Of a stretch of 64,000 nucleotides of DNA, positions 44,985 to 53,935 are shown in pieces (within the stretch, counting starts at the first letter, position 1; the number at the start of each line of letters is the position of its first letter). Location: NCBI RefSeq assembly GCF_007859275.1, contig NZ_VOHC01000031.1, positions 1 to 64,000 of the forward strand, written 5' to 3'. The notes under the pieces are model-generated. The model was not told the DNA's origin. It saw nothing but the letters and a program-made list of their open reading frames with translations, and searched no databases. Origin of the DNA: Planomicrobium sp. CPCC 101079. Its GTDB lineage: Bacteria; Bacillota; Bacilli; Bacillales_A; Planococcaceae. The position numbers and the translations under genes were made by a program.

Positions 44985-45511
44985 TGCCCTGCACCCCAAT
45001 TCTTTTCGATGAATCCAGCCCGACCGGAACCGACAGAATACCGGTTATAGTGAGCAGGATTTTTCTTATAGTAATCCTGATGGTATTCTTCTGCCAAATA
45101 AAACGGCTTAGCTTCCAAGATGGGCGTTGCCACCGGTTTTGAAAACTTGCCGGAATTGTTTAATTCCTGCTTGGATTTCTCTGCCGCTAGCCGCTGCTCC
45201 TCCGAATGGTAAAAAATCGCCGTTTGATAAGAAGAACCGCGGTCAAAAAACTGGCCGCCAGCATCTGTTGGGTCAATCTGTGTCCAAAACACATCCAACA
45301 GTTTTTCATATGGGAATATTTCCGGCTGGAACGTAATTTGAACCGCCTCCACATGGCCCGTTGCATTCGAACAGACTTGTTCATAGGTCGGGTTCGGCAA
45401 ATCGCCTCCCGTATAGCCGCTGACTACTTCTTCAATTCCCGGAAGCGTATCGAACGGTTTGACCATACACCAAAAACACCCTCCGGCAAATGTAGCTTTT
45501 TCAGTTTTCAT
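44981..45511 (-). CDS. msrA: peptide methionine sulfoxide reductase MsrA (copy 2)
   Basis: 176 residues, with [28 protein letters not shown] and [10 protein letters not shown]. Nearly the same size and layout as the copy at 16955. Coupled to msrB downstream with a four-base overlap, so both epimers are repaired from one transcript. No CxC recycling cysteine near the end was noticed. Confidence 0.95.
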   Translation of the reverse strand: MKTEKATFAGGCFWCMVKPFDTLPGIEEVVSGYTGGDLPNPTYEQVCSNATGHVEAVQITFQPEIFPYEKLLDVFWTQIDPTDAGGQFFDRGSSYQTAIFYHSEEQRLAAEKSKQELNNSGKFSKPVATPILEAKPFYLAEEYHQDYYKKNPAHYNRYSVGSGRAGFIEKNWGAGQ

Positions 45512-45527
45512 GTTCCCACTCCCATCT

Positions 45528-46103
45528 TTATGGTCGGACGGTCACTTCCAGGCGAATATCATCTTCTTCCAAATCAAAAGAAGACGCCCGCACGGAAATT
45601 CCATCCTCCAACGGTATTTCCGTCAGCTTTAGCAACACTTCATTTTGCTTAGGGTTCACTTCCATGAAATCGGGAAGCTCCACTGAATCTCTTAACAACT
45701 TTAACGCAGATTCGGGTGGAATATCCAGCATTCCGATTTCCACTGATTGTTGCTTGAGCAATAAATTCCCATCTTCTTGTACGTAAGGATTAAATTTCAG
45801 CAATATCGGCAATGTTTGGGTAAAAACCGTCAACTCTGTGGACAGATTCACTGCCCCATTCAGCGACAATGTCAGCGGCACTGGAGAATCAGCCATTTCT
45901 TTTTGGATATACGTGTTGGCAATTCCTTCAAAATCCGCTTTTGTCGTACGGACCATAAGAGAGTTCCCTTCTATTTGATCCCTTTTAACTGCCCCGAAGG
46001 CACTGTAATCGGCAGCTGGAGTCGTCACGTACATAAAAATCCCTAGTATTGCCAGCAAATTTATCGCAAGCAATGTTATAAAAGCCATCCGCCATTTCTT
46101 CAC
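45528..46103 (-). CDS. ypmS: YpmS family membrane-anchored protein
   Basis: 191 residues. Opens with a membrane span (AFITLLAINLLAILGIFMYV) and continues as the DUF2140 extracellular domain (LMVRTTKADFEGIANTYIQK, LTVFTQTLPILLKFNPYVQE). Function unknown. The GTG at 46103 (VKKWRMAF) matches the start of B. subtilis YpmS; the frame to 46145 is rejected. Follows ypmR closely. Confidence 0.85.
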   Translation of the reverse strand: MKKWRMAFITLLAINLLAILGIFMYVTTPAADYSAFGAVKRDQIEGNSLMVRTTKADFEGIANTYIQKEMADSPVPLTLSLNGAVNLSTELTVFTQTLPILLKFNPYVQEDGNLLLKQQSVEIGMLDIPPESALKLLRDSVELPDFMEVNPKQNEVLLKLTEIPLEDGISVRASSFDLEEDDIRLEVTVRP

Positions 46104-46120
46104 CTGCTGCCACCCCCCTC

Positions 46121-46918
46121 CTACTCTTGGAAACTGAACCCGCATTCTTCCATGCGTTCGATGATGCGCTCTGTCATTAAATCATAGCCTTTGCTGTTCG
46201 GATGAAAAAAATCCGTGTGGTAAACCAAATTGTCGTTGCCGATAAACAAGTCATTAACAGGCACAAAACAAGCTTGTGGATCGGCTTCGGCTACCGCTTC
46301 CATACTGCTATTATACTCTGAAATGATTTGATCAAACTCCTTGACGTCCTGGGTGATCAAAGAAAACGGGTTGTAAATGCCTAACACGATAATCGGAACC
46401 GTCGGGTTAATGGATCGGATGGAAGAAAAAATTGTCCGATACCGATTTTCGTATAAAATCAATTCATCTTCAAAAGCTTCCACAGTCAGTGAAAACAAAT
46501 CGCGTTTAACAATGCGCATGACATCATTTCCGCCAATCGTCATGACAATATAATCTGCCTGTGCCACAGGTCCAGTCAATTCGCCTTTCTGAAACATTGC
46601 GAGCAATTGATCGCTCCGCCGCCCCCGCTTGGCCGTGTTTTCCACTACTGCGCCACGGACGCCAGGCCATTCTCTCATTTCTTGTGTGAGCCTGCCAACA
46701 TAGCCGCCGATATTTTCTTCATCTCCTACCCCTTGTGACAACGAATCACCAAGAGCCGTTACAAGCAGCGCCTGAGGCACAAAATTGGGCGGAACTGTAT
46801 AAGCTGAAAAAGCAGATGGAATTCTCGGTTCTGCTTCTTCATTTCCAAAAATGAAAGGTGAATTGCATCCCGCTAAGAAAACCATGACTGCAAGTGAGAT
46901 AAACAGGATGCGTTTCAC
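46121..46918 (-). CDS. ypmR: SGNH-hydrolase lipoprotein YpmR
   Basis: 265 residues. Lipoprotein signal ending VFLAGC, then the SGNH blocks: GDSLSQGVG (Ser), GGNDVMRI (Asn), and D..H in TDFFHPNSKGYD. A secreted, membrane-tethered GDSL-type esterase or lipase; substrate unknown. The GTG at 46918 has AAGGAG eight bases upstream; the frame extends into degV and is rejected. Confidence 0.9.
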   Translation of the reverse strand: MKRILFISLAVMVFLAGCNSPFIFGNEEAEPRIPSAFSAYTVPPNFVPQALLVTALGDSLSQGVGDEENIGGYVGRLTQEMREWPGVRGAVVENTAKRGRRSDQLLAMFQKGELTGPVAQADYIVMTIGGNDVMRIVKRDLFSLTVEAFEDELILYENRYRTIFSSIRSINPTVPIIVLGIYNPFSLITQDVKEFDQIISEYNSSMEAVAEADPQACFVPVNDLFIGNDNLVYHTDFFHPNSKGYDLMTERIIERMEECGFSFQE

Positions 46919-46940
46919 ATCATTCGCTCCTTTTAGATCA

Positions 46941-47780
46941 TTAATCCGTGTAATACATGAACCCAATCGCGCCAATTCCGGTATGGGTAGAAATAACTGG
47001 CGTCGTGTAATCAAATTTGATATTGGAATATCCCGCTTCTTCAAGCTGACGGCGAAGCGGTTCTGCCATCGCCAATCCTCCAGCATGAGCAATGCCGATG
47101 CCTTTGACGACTTTGCCTGCTGTGTTTGCCTTAATATCATTAAGCAAATACTGAACAGCTTGTTTATGGCTTCTCGCTTTAGCAACAGGGGTATACTCAC
47201 CGCCATCAAGCGAGGCAATCGGCTTTATCTTCAAAAAAGAACCAACCATGGCACGCCCCTTGCCAATGCGGCCGCCTTTCACCAGATTATCGAGTGTATC
47301 CACTACTACAAATAATTTGGTGTTTTTGCGGATTTCTTCAACCCGTGCGACGATTTTTTCCACCGATTCGCCGGCCATTGCCATTTCTGCAGCTTCTATC
47401 ACTTGAAAACCGAGTGCATGTGCGATATAGCGCGAATCGATTACGGTGACATCCGAATTGGACAGTTCAGCAGCAGTCCGCGCCGATTCAACAGTGCCGC
47501 TCATGCCGCCAGTCATATGAATGGAAATGATTTTATCGCCATTTCCTCCGAGACTATCATAGAGTTCTTTGAAAACCCCTGGTGCTGGCTGAGAACTTTT
47601 CGGCAATTCCTTGGATTTCTCCATCAATTCTAAAAAGGATTCCGGCTCCAAGTCCACACGGTCCAAATAAGTTTTTCCTTCTATTTGTATTGTCAGCGGC
47701 ACAACATGCAAATTGTATTTACTGATGATATCCTCCTTTAAATCTGCTGTGGAATCTGTCACTATATGAATCTTTGACAT
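46941..47780 (-). CDS. DegV family fatty-acid-binding protein
   Basis: 279 residues. HIVTDSTADLKEDI, then LPKSSQPAPGVF, SIHMTGGMSGTVESARTA and ARSHKQAVQYLL: DegV/FakB fold, binding a fatty acid and, in the FakB role, presenting it to the kinase FakA. AAAGGAAG site. Position next to ypmR as in B. subtilis. Confidence 0.93.
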   Translation of the reverse strand: MSKIHIVTDSTADLKEDIISKYNLHVVPLTIQIEGKTYLDRVDLEPESFLELMEKSKELPKSSQPAPGVFKELYDSLGGNGDKIISIHMTGGMSGTVESARTAAELSNSDVTVIDSRYIAHALGFQVIEAAEMAMAGESVEKIVARVEEIRKNTKLFVVVDTLDNLVKGGRIGKGRAMVGSFLKIKPIASLDGGEYTPVAKARSHKQAVQYLLNDIKANTAGKVVKGIGIAHAGGLAMAEPLRRQLEEAGYSNIKFDYTTPVISTHTGIGAIGFMYYTD

Positions 47781-47865
47781 GAAGTCACTTCCTTTTTTCT
47801 ATAATCCTATTGTAAAAATTTTTCAGCCTTGCGGCAAACGATACGTATATTTCTACATTTTGCAT

Positions 47866-47896
47866 AAAAAACAGACCTTTTCAGATCTGTTTTTCT
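47866..47896 (-). terminator. terminator of dfrA
   Basis: On the minus strand ACAGATCTGAAAAGGTCTGT forms a short stem with Ts after it, about 15 bases past the dfrA stop. Confidence 0.65.
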
Positions 47897-47909
47897 TTTA
47901 AATGCGGGT

Positions 47910-48392
47910 TTATTTATTATTCCGTTCAAAAATCAAATACGAAAAAGGAGTACCGTTTGAAAGTAATTCTTCAGATTCCGATACCACCCTCCAGCCTTCT
48001 CCATATTCCGGAAAGAAAGTATCGCCTTCAAAAGGTTTCTTGATCAACGTAATGTATAGCCTGTCAGCGCGCGGCAAAATTGACCGGAACACTTCTTCTC
48101 CGCCGATGACCATAACCTCCTCGTGAACTTCTTCAGCCAACTGGATAGCTTGGTCAAGCGAATGGACTACATCGGCGCCTTCAACTTGATATTCGGCATT
48201 GCGGGTAACAATGATATTCCGGCGCTTAGGCAGCGGGCGCCCTATGGATTCATAAGTGTTCCGCCCCATGACGATTCCTTTGCCAACCGTGTGTTTTTTA
48301 AAATAAGCCAAATCTTCTGGAATATGCCATGGCAATTGGTTGTCTTTGCCAATGACCCTGTCTGGATCATGTGCCACCATTAACGAAATCAT
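47910..48392 (-). CDS. dfrA: dihydrofolate reductase
   Basis: 160 residues. ISLMVAHDPDRVIGKDNQLP, WHIPEDLAYFK (catalytic Glu), GRNTYESIGRPLPKRRNI and VIGGEEVFRSILP. Reduces dihydrofolate made by the neighbouring thyA. AAGGAGG site; follows thyA with a 12-base gap, one operon. Confidence 0.95.
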   Translation of the reverse strand: MISLMVAHDPDRVIGKDNQLPWHIPEDLAYFKKHTVGKGIVMGRNTYESIGRPLPKRRNIIVTRNAEYQVEGADVVHSLDQAIQLAEEVHEEVMVIGGEEVFRSILPRADRLYITLIKKPFEGDTFFPEYGEGWRVVSESEELLSNGTPFSYLIFERNNK

Positions 48393-48404
48393 ATCTGTTC
48401 CTCC

Positions 48405-49349
48405 TTATACTGCAACTGGCGCTGAAATTCTAGGATGCGGATCGTAGCCTTCAACCGAGATATCTGATAGGGTCAAATCAAAAATCGAATCAACGTTTTC
48501 GTTTATTTTAAGTGTCGGCAATTTTTTCGGTTCTCTGGCCAATTGTTCATTTACTTGTTCCAGGTGATTTGTATATAAATGTGTGTCTCCTGTTGTATGG
48601 ACAAAATCGCCTACTTCTAGTCCGCATTCTCTCGCCACTAAATGTGTCAGCAACGCGTAAGAAGCAATATTAAAAGGAACACCTAAAAAAACATCGGCGC
48701 TTCTTTGGTAAAGCTGGCATGATAATTTGCCGTCCGCCACGTAAAATTGGAACATTGTATGGCAAGGCGGGAGCGCCATATCATCCACAAATTCCGGGTT
48801 CCACGCTGTTACCAGATGGCGTCTAGAGTCAGGATTGTTTTTGATCGCTTCGATCACGTTGCGAAGCTGGTCGATTGTGCCGCCTGTTGTGGTCGCCCAT
48901 GAGCGCCACTGTTTCCCGTACACCGGCCCCAAATCACCGTATTTCTCTGCAAATGAGTCGTCCGCTAAAATTTTTTCCTGGAAAATGGCCATCTGTTCTT
49001 TATAAACAGCTGCAAATTCCTGATCTTTTTGCGCCCGTCTGCCAAAGTCCGACATATCCGGCCCTTTGTATTCTTCGCTTTCGACCCATTGAGCAAATGC
49101 CCATTCGTCCCAAATGTGGTTGTTTTCTGCAATCAGTGATTGGACATTTGTATCGCCTTTGATAAACCACAGCAGTTCTGAAACGATCAACCGGAACGCC
49201 GTTTTTTTTGTTGTCATCAATGGAAAACCTTCGCTCAAGTTATACCGCATCTGATAGCCGAAAACGCTCAGCGTTCCGGTTCCCGTACGGTCCTCTTTTC
49301 TTGTTCCATTATGTAAGATGTGTTCGCATAAGTCTAAATATTGTTTCAT
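48405..49349 (-). CDS. thyA: thymidylate synthase
   Basis: 314 residues. Folate/dUMP blocks [15 protein letters not shown], the catalytic cysteine in [13 protein letters not shown], and [20 protein letters not shown]. Contains the long insert (residues about 90-150) seen in the longer Gram-positive enzymes. Start at 49349 with GGAGGGG; upstream ATG at 49394 rejected. Confidence 0.95.
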   Translation of the reverse strand: MKQYLDLCEHILHNGTRKEDRTGTGTLSVFGYQMRYNLSEGFPLMTTKKTAFRLIVSELLWFIKGDTNVQSLIAENNHIWDEWAFAQWVESEEYKGPDMSDFGRRAQKDQEFAAVYKEQMAIFQEKILADDSFAEKYGDLGPVYGKQWRSWATTTGGTIDQLRNVIEAIKNNPDSRRHLVTAWNPEFVDDMALPPCHTMFQFYVADGKLSCQLYQRSADVFLGVPFNIASYALLTHLVARECGLEVGDFVHTTGDTHLYTNHLEQVNEQLAREPKKLPTLKINENVDSIFDLTLSDISVEGYDPHPRISAPVAV

Positions 49350-49395
49350 AATTTGTTCCCCTCCGTTATCCTTTCTATAATAACAAAAAAACATG

Positions 49396-49427
49396 AAAAA
49401 AAACCGTTACAACTGTAACGGTTTTTT
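49396..49427 (-). terminator. terminator of ypjP
   Basis: AAAACCGTTAC, AACT, GTAACGGTTTT with A/T-runs, overlapping the ypjP stop and upstream of thyA. Confidence 0.9.
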
Positions 49428-50019
49428 ACGACAGCCATTTAGGCGGTGTATCTTTTGACCAGTAAATGTCGCCAAGAGCGTAATGTTTTTGGTAATTATC
49501 CTCCGCTAAATGATAATGGAAATTAAAGAAATAACCTTCTTGCGGCTTTTTCTCTGTTCTTACATGGAAACGGATTTCATCTTTTTTAGTATTCGTGTCG
49601 TAAATGTGAAATATTTTTTCAGCATAATCCCCAGCGGGTTTTTCGCTTATCGCCAGCTGGTTTAACTTTTCAGCGCCGAGGCTTCCAAGATGCATATCGA
49701 TTGCTTGCTGGATATTCGGCAAAATTGCAGTTTGGAACTCGTCTTGGATAACAGGCCCAATTCGGGAACCGAACTTCATATAAGCTTGTTCTTCTGATGT
49801 CTGATAGAACGAATCAATCACTGTCCGCCCATTGTCATAGTACTCGCTTAAGTCAACCCAATCGTACGTATAATCTTTGTTTTCATTTGCCGCTGCATGT
49901 GATTTCTGTGATCCCTTTTCGTCAAGAATGGTTTCCCATAGTGTATGGTTCGGGGAAATCGCTCCTAATGTCAGGACGGCTACTGCAATCATCAGCGATT
50001 TTTGCCACCAGCTTTTCAT
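49426..50019 (-). CDS. ypjP: YpjP-like protein
   Basis: 197 residues. N-terminal hydrophobic segment (WWQKSLMIAVAVLTLGAI) and then a soluble domain (QTSEEQAYMKFGSRIGPVIQ, PEGYFFNFHYH-type end). Family named after B. subtilis ypjP, which also lies beside thymidylate synthase; role unknown. Start at 50019 because GAGGGTG is six bases before it. Confidence 0.82.
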   Translation of the reverse strand: MKSWWQKSLMIAVAVLTLGAISPNHTLWETILDEKGSQKSHAAANENKDYTYDWVDLSEYYDNGRTVIDSFYQTSEEQAYMKFGSRIGPVIQDEFQTAILPNIQQAIDMHLGSLGAEKLNQLAISEKPAGDYAEKIFHIYDTNTKKDEIRFHVRTEKKPQEGYFFNFHYHLAEDNYQKHYALGDIYWSKDTPPKWLS

Positions 50020-50166
50020 CAACATCACCCTCATTTTTGAACAATTTCTTACTTTGCATTGCTATTTTAGACGAATTTTTATGGGTAAAGGTTTCATCTT
50101 CTTGTATTTCATTGTACAATAAAGTTATTCATTTAGCTCTGTTTTTTCGAAAAAGGAGGAAATTTC

Positions 50167-50244
50167 TTGGATACTTCATTATTAGCCGGGCTTGGCCTTT
50201 TAGGCATGCTTGCGTATTTGATCTCATTGCATTATACAGACTAA
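50167..50244 (+). CDS. 25-residue hydrophobic small protein
   Basis: TTG at 50167 behind AAAGGAGG opens a 25-codon frame: MDTSLLAGLGLLGMLAYLIS then LHYTD, one membrane-length hydrophobic stretch with a short polar end. A terminator follows 47 bases later. Too short for automatic calling; no known family. The strong ribosome site plus terminator makes a real transcript likely. Confidence 0.6.
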   Translation: MDTSLLAGLGLLGMLAYLISLHYTD

Positions 50245-50290
50245 TCTCTTAAAAAAATGATTGAAAACTTACTATCCATAAGAAGTTTTA

Positions 50291-50334
50291 ATAGCAGGCG
50301 AATCCGAATCAATCGGGTTCGCCTGCTATTTTTC
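50291..50334. terminator. terminator between the two small genes
   Basis: ATAGCAGGCGAA (50291-50302) and TTCGCCTGCTAT (50318-50329) with Ts following: a 12-bp stem, usable from both sides. It ends the 25-residue gene and probably the minus-strand 49-residue gene. Confidence 0.9.
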
Positions 50335-50360
50335 ATAAAAAGCAGAAAACTGCGCTTTGT

Positions 50361-50510
50361 TCATTTTTTCTGTTCTTTTTTACAATCGGATCGGCCTAAT
50401 GAAAAGCCTAAAGCGATTGCGATACATAAATAAGCGATATTATCCTGCGTCAACCAAAGAACAAAAAAAGGCAATGCAATCGCCATGCCATATCCGGACC
50501 GGTTTGTCAT
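50361..50510 (-). CDS. 49-residue small membrane protein
   Basis: The minus-strand ATG at 50510, eight bases behind AGGAG, opens 49 codons: a basic/polar start, MAIALPFFVLWLTQD, AYLCIAIALGFSLG and a lysine-rich tail ending KKEQKK. Two short hydrophobic stretches, so a membrane hairpin is likely. No known family. It lies back-to-back against ypiP's terminator region and ends at the hairpin at 50291-50334. Confidence 0.6.
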   Translation of the reverse strand: MTNRSGYGMAIALPFFVLWLTQDNIAYLCIAIALGFSLGRSDCKKEQKK

Positions 50511-50581
50511 CCACTCATCTCCTCTGTGGCTATATGATACTTATATACGGCAGCCGCGAGACAGAGTTTCATTTTGCATAG

Positions 50582-50616
50582 AAAAAACTCCGAAATCAAT
50601 CATTTCGGAGTTTTTC
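50582..50616 (-). terminator. terminator of ypiP
   Basis: AAAAAACTCCGAAA, seven bases, TTTCGGAGTTTTT; overlaps the ypiP stop region. Confidence 0.88.
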
Positions 50617-51390
50617 TGCTTGGCAATCGATGACGCCGTAATGGAATTTTGTATTGGGCCGCACACGCCTTTGGAATCCGAACGTTTCAAAGTCACCGGA
50701 TCTAAAATGCGCTTTTAGCACAACACTCTTTCGGGCTGCCCGCACTGCTTGATCTATCCATGCCTGTGTCAATTGGCCGGTGTTTGCAGTCTTACGCAGC
50801 GGCAAAAAATTAGATGACTCCCGGATTTCTTCAGTGAACATCGGATCCATATAGACAACATCAACAGAGTTGTCTGGAAGCGTAGACAAGTAAGCGAGTG
50901 CTTCCATATGAATAACCTGGATTCTTCTCATCGCTTCATTCAAATGAGGCATTTTTTCATATCCAGCCAATCCTTGTTCAATAACGTAGGCGATTATCGA
51001 ATGCGATTCGCACCCGACAATCGTGCCTTTCTCTCCCACCCATTGTGAAGCTACAATGGCATCTGATGCCATTCCAAGTGTACAGTCGACAAACGAGTCG
51101 CCGCTTTGCAGGCCGGATACTTCGATCAACGGATCATCTGCAATCGGCCGCTTTGTCCGAAATGCAGAAGAATTGGGATGAAAAAAGAACGGCTCTGTTT
51201 TACCCAACGGATAAAACTCGAGGCGTTCTTTTGCGGCGACCAGCACATCACAGCCCAACTCTTCATGAAGTTTGTCGATGGAGCGCTTATTGCGCTCAAA
51301 AAACGGAATAGCCAGATTCCGTGCAACCTTTTCGGCTTTCTTTTTTAGCGCTTCCGTCGGCCGGTACGCCGTCGTTACAATTGCCTTCAC
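50596..51390 (-). CDS. ypiP: class I SAM-dependent methyltransferase YpiP
   Basis: 264 residues. SAM motif I DSFVDCTLGMASDAIVA, then GTIVGCESHSIIAYV and the catalytic loop VVYMDPMF (DPMF, as in RsmJ/YhiQ-like enzymes). Likely an rRNA or tRNA N6-adenine or guanine methyltransferase; target unknown. GTG start overlaps the brxA stop by three bases, so the two are coupled. Confidence 0.85.
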   Translation of the reverse strand: MKAIVTTAYRPTEALKKKAEKVARNLAIPFFERNKRSIDKLHEELGCDVLVAAKERLEFYPLGKTEPFFFHPNSSAFRTKRPIADDPLIEVSGLQSGDSFVDCTLGMASDAIVASQWVGEKGTIVGCESHSIIAYVIEQGLAGYEKMPHLNEAMRRIQVIHMEALAYLSTLPDNSVDVVYMDPMFTEEIRESSNFLPLRKTANTGQLTQAWIDQAVRAARKSVVLKAHFRSGDFETFGFQRRVRPNTKFHYGVIDCQAEKLRND

Positions 51391-51824
51391 TCAGCAGCTA
51401 CCTGCTCCAATGCCTGCAGAAGATGGTCGCGTATATGTTCAACTGGATGGCCTTCAATCTGCTCACGCGGGATAAAATACGCCAGTTGCCCGTCTTTCAG
51501 CAAAGCAACCGACGGAGATGAAGGCGGAATTTCTTCAAAATAATTGCGCATTTGCGCAGTCGCCTCTTTGTCCTGACCAGCAAATACGGTAACCAAATGT
51601 TCGGGTTTTGCATCCGCTTGCCTTACCGCTTCAATGACCGCCGGACGAGCAAGGCCCGCGGCACAACCGCACACGGAGTTGATGACGACTAAGCTAACTC
51701 CTTTTGCTTCACTCATATGCTCGTTCACTTCTTCAGCGGTAGCCAGTTCCTTGAAACCTTCATCGGTCAATTGCTGGCGCATCGGAGCAACGATGCCTTT
51801 CATATATTCGTCATATGCGTTCAT
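51387..51824 (-). CDS. brxA: bacilliredoxin (BrxA/BrxB, YphP family)
   Basis: 145 residues. The CGC active site sits in INSVCGCAAGLARPA, the bacilliredoxin thioredoxin fold that removes bacillithiol from protein disulfides. Start at 51824. Co-transcribed with ypiP. Confidence 0.93.
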   Translation of the reverse strand: MNAYDEYMKGIVAPMRQQLTDEGFKELATAEEVNEHMSEAKGVSLVVINSVCGCAAGLARPAVIEAVRQADAKPEHLVTVFAGQDKEATAQMRNYFEEIPPSSPSVALLKDGQLAYFIPREQIEGHPVEHIRDHLLQALEQVAAE

Positions 51825-52002
51825 ATTATCGCCTTCTTTCTTTAAATTCATTCACGCTTGGTGGAATGTGTTTTCTCTTCTCATTCTAACTCACTTATTG
51901 CGTTATTTCATTATTTCCAGCTCGAGACACGCTTATTCCGTTAGTTTCAAGTCTGCTTGATGGAATAAAAGAGAAAGCTATCGGACACTTTAAAGTCGAA
52001 GA

Positions 52003-52401
52003 TTATCTTTTGCGTTTGAAGAGCTTCGTAAAAAAGCTGAAGGAGTTTTTGTCGTTCTCTCCGTATATCGCTTTATATCTGGCTTCGATATCTTTGGAGG
52101 CAAAATATTCCGCTTCATAAAATTGAATCGGCTCGATTCTCATCGTAACTATGCTGCCTTCCTCATTTTTTAATTCGCACCGATGCCACTGCCCACTTGG
52201 GTTGCTTTCATAATCGTTATTAATGAGGAAGTATTTCTCCATAAAGGGTCCAGCTGTACCATCGCCGGATATTTTAAACTCGATTGTTTTATTATAATTC
52301 AACAATGCTTCTTCATAATCCAAGTAGTCACAATATGTCTCCTTTTCTATAATAGAAGAATCTTCCGTACTTGTGATTAAACGATACAAAGTATTTTCCA
52401 T
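52003..52401 (-). CDS. hypothetical protein, 132 residues
   Basis: Soluble acidic protein (TLYRLITSTEDSSIIEKETY, KISGDGTAGPFMEKYF, HRCELKNEEGSIVTMRIE) with a lysine/arginine-rich end FTKLFKRKR. AGGGGGT precedes the ATG. No family recognised. First of five small unknown genes between brxA and cvfC. The 51825-52002 interval has nothing visible. Confidence 0.6.
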   Translation of the reverse strand: MENTLYRLITSTEDSSIIEKETYCDYLDYEEALLNYNKTIEFKISGDGTAGPFMEKYFLINNDYESNPSGQWHRCELKNEEGSIVTMRIEPIQFYEAEYFASKDIEARYKAIYGENDKNSFSFFTKLFKRKR

Positions 52402-52624
52402 TGTATAACCCCCTTAAAAAATTCTCATAGGGTTATTATACGCCTTCAGTAGTTAAAAAGCACTATGATTTTACTGCTTCCATAGCTGTTTAAGATTACG
52501 TTTTATTCTTTTCCGGTAAATAAATATACTTAAATAATTATTTGATTTTTCTAAAAAAAAATCATCTATTTCCTTCAATAACAATTTTCCTCGGGAAAAC
52601 TCTTTAATTTTAAGCATGCAACTA

Positions 52625-52648
52625 CAAAAGCCATCCTATTTGGATGGC
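52625..52648 (-). terminator. terminator of the 52636 gene
   Basis: AAGCCATCC, a short loop, GGATGGCTT followed by Ts on the minus strand; it overlaps the end of the gene. Confidence 0.7.
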
Positions 52649-52845
52649 TTCAATAAAGATATATGTATACCTTCGACAGTTGGCGGGCGAAGGATAATGA
52701 ATTTCTCGCATTCTTCTATCGTATATTCCTGTAAAAACGATTCAACATCCATTGGATGTTCAATTTCTGTTTCTCTTATTATTTCCCTGGCTATTAAATA
52801 GCTCCGCGATTCATTCAATGTTCTTCCATTTACTGTAATATTCAC
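52636..52845 (-). CDS. hypothetical protein, 69 residues
   Basis: NITVNGRTLNESRSYLIARE, EIEHPMDVESFLQEYTIEEC. GTG start at 52845 after AGGGGGAT. Soluble, mixed alpha/beta. Not recognised. The 52402-52635 interval is AT-rich and holds nothing else visible. Confidence 0.6.
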   Translation of the reverse strand: MNITVNGRTLNESRSYLIAREIIRETEIEHPMDVESFLQEYTIEECEKFIILRPPTVEGIHISLLKPSK

Positions 52846-53112
52846 AAGGCATCCCCCTTAACATAATTATAAGATTATCATACTTTTTTAAGGAAGTAAC
52901 GCTTATTCTGAACTAAAAACTATAGAAATATATTTAAAATATAAGAAATATATGATTCTATTGATTCATAAACTAGTCCTTTTATCTTCTTTCCCCTTCC
53001 AATGAAGGAGTTTTCATCTATTTTCTTAACAAATAATAAATACGAGTTTTTGGAAAGCAGTAGGTGAATATCATTTTGTGTCGAATTGATAAAGGGAAAG
53101 GAGGTGCTCACT

Positions 53113-53508
53113 ATGGGGAATATGCAAGAAACCATCAATGTTCTTCGGATTGCAATGGAGGGGGAATTTGGCCGTGACAACTCCTTATCGTTCATTACGC
53201 CGGCAGGCATCTATTTCGGAAAACTTTTGGCGATCAAAGAAGAAACAAGAGAACCTGCTAATGCGGATGAGCTTGTGCCGATCAATTATTCCAAAGCCAA
53301 CTTCTATACGAGATCCGAGCTGAAAAGCCAGGACAACCATTTTTTGGAGGATTTGGATTTTAGTGAAACGATTCTGCTTGAAGATGTCAAATTCAAAACC
53401 GGCAAAACGGTCAACCACATTAAGCATGCGGTGCTCAATATCAACCAAATCATCTCGGTCCAACTGGTGGCTAACTCGGCCATTGACGATGTTTTGAAAA
53501 ATTATTAA
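53113..53508 (+). CDS. hypothetical protein, 131 residues
   Basis: ATG at 53113 behind AAAGGAGGTG. Product includes NVLRIAMEGEFGRDNSLSFI, TPAGIYFGKLLAIKEET, ARSELKSQ-like region and IISVQLVANSAIDDVL. Soluble; no motif recognised. Has its own terminator. Between 52846 and 53112 a low-GC antisense frame exists but I do not call it (see rejected items). Confidence 0.65.
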   Translation: MGNMQETINVLRIAMEGEFGRDNSLSFITPAGIYFGKLLAIKEETREPANADELVPINYSKANFYTRSELKSQDNHFLEDLDFSETILLEDVKFKTGKTVNHIKHAVLNINQIISVQLVANSAIDDVLKNY

Positions 53509-53535
53509 GTTTGTCAAGTATCCGCGGTGCACTAG

Positions 53536-53569
53536 GAGCTGCAGTTTTATTGCAGCTTCTTTTTTGTTG
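53536..53569 (+). terminator. terminator of the 53113 gene
   Basis: AGCTGCA, GTTTTAT, TGCAGCT, then TTCTTTTTTG, 28 bases past the stop. Confidence 0.85.
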
Positions 53570-53622
53570 CAGAAAGTTCTAATTCCAGCTGTTTTTTTCT
53601 TCCCCGTTTAGCAAAAAAGCTC

Positions 53623-53650
53623 AAAAAAAAGAGCGTCCAATAGGACACTC
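53623..53650 (-). terminator. terminator of the 53649 gene
   Basis: On the minus strand GAGTGTCC, TATT, GGACGCTC, eight Ts; overlaps the stop. Confidence 0.85.
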
Positions 53651-53858
53651 ACCACCTAAATACAAGTTCAACCGACTTTAAGTCTTTCACCAATTTTTTT
53701 TCATTTGTTGAATGAGAAACCAATTCAACATCAGGCTGGCATAAATTTTGAGTGAAATGATCGGAGATTTCGTCTGCCGCGACATGCACATCCACTTCTT
53801 CGCCACCCCATGTATCGCCGTCCACGAAATGATAGATCAAGTTGAATTTTTTGGGCAT
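53649..53858 (-). CDS. hypothetical protein, 69 residues
   Basis: KKFNLIYHFVDGDTWGGEEV, DVHVAADEISDHFTQNLC. ATG at 53858 behind GGAGGGG. A small acidic protein; no family recognised. Ends in its own terminator. Confidence 0.62.
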   Translation of the reverse strand: MPKKFNLIYHFVDGDTWGGEEVDVHVAADEISDHFTQNLCQPDVELVSHSTNEKKLVKDLKSVELVFRW

Positions 53859-53935
53859 CGTACCCCTCCTTTCTTTTTCTATATTCGGCAAAGAAGGAAG
53901 AATCCCTGCACAATTCGGCTTTTTTCGTATTCAAG

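Noticed and set aside
52920..53210. 96-residue minus-strand frame
   Set aside because: Its upstream half is antisense to the 53113 gene; the left part is AT-rich and protein-like but has no start or ribosome site. Possible remnant only.
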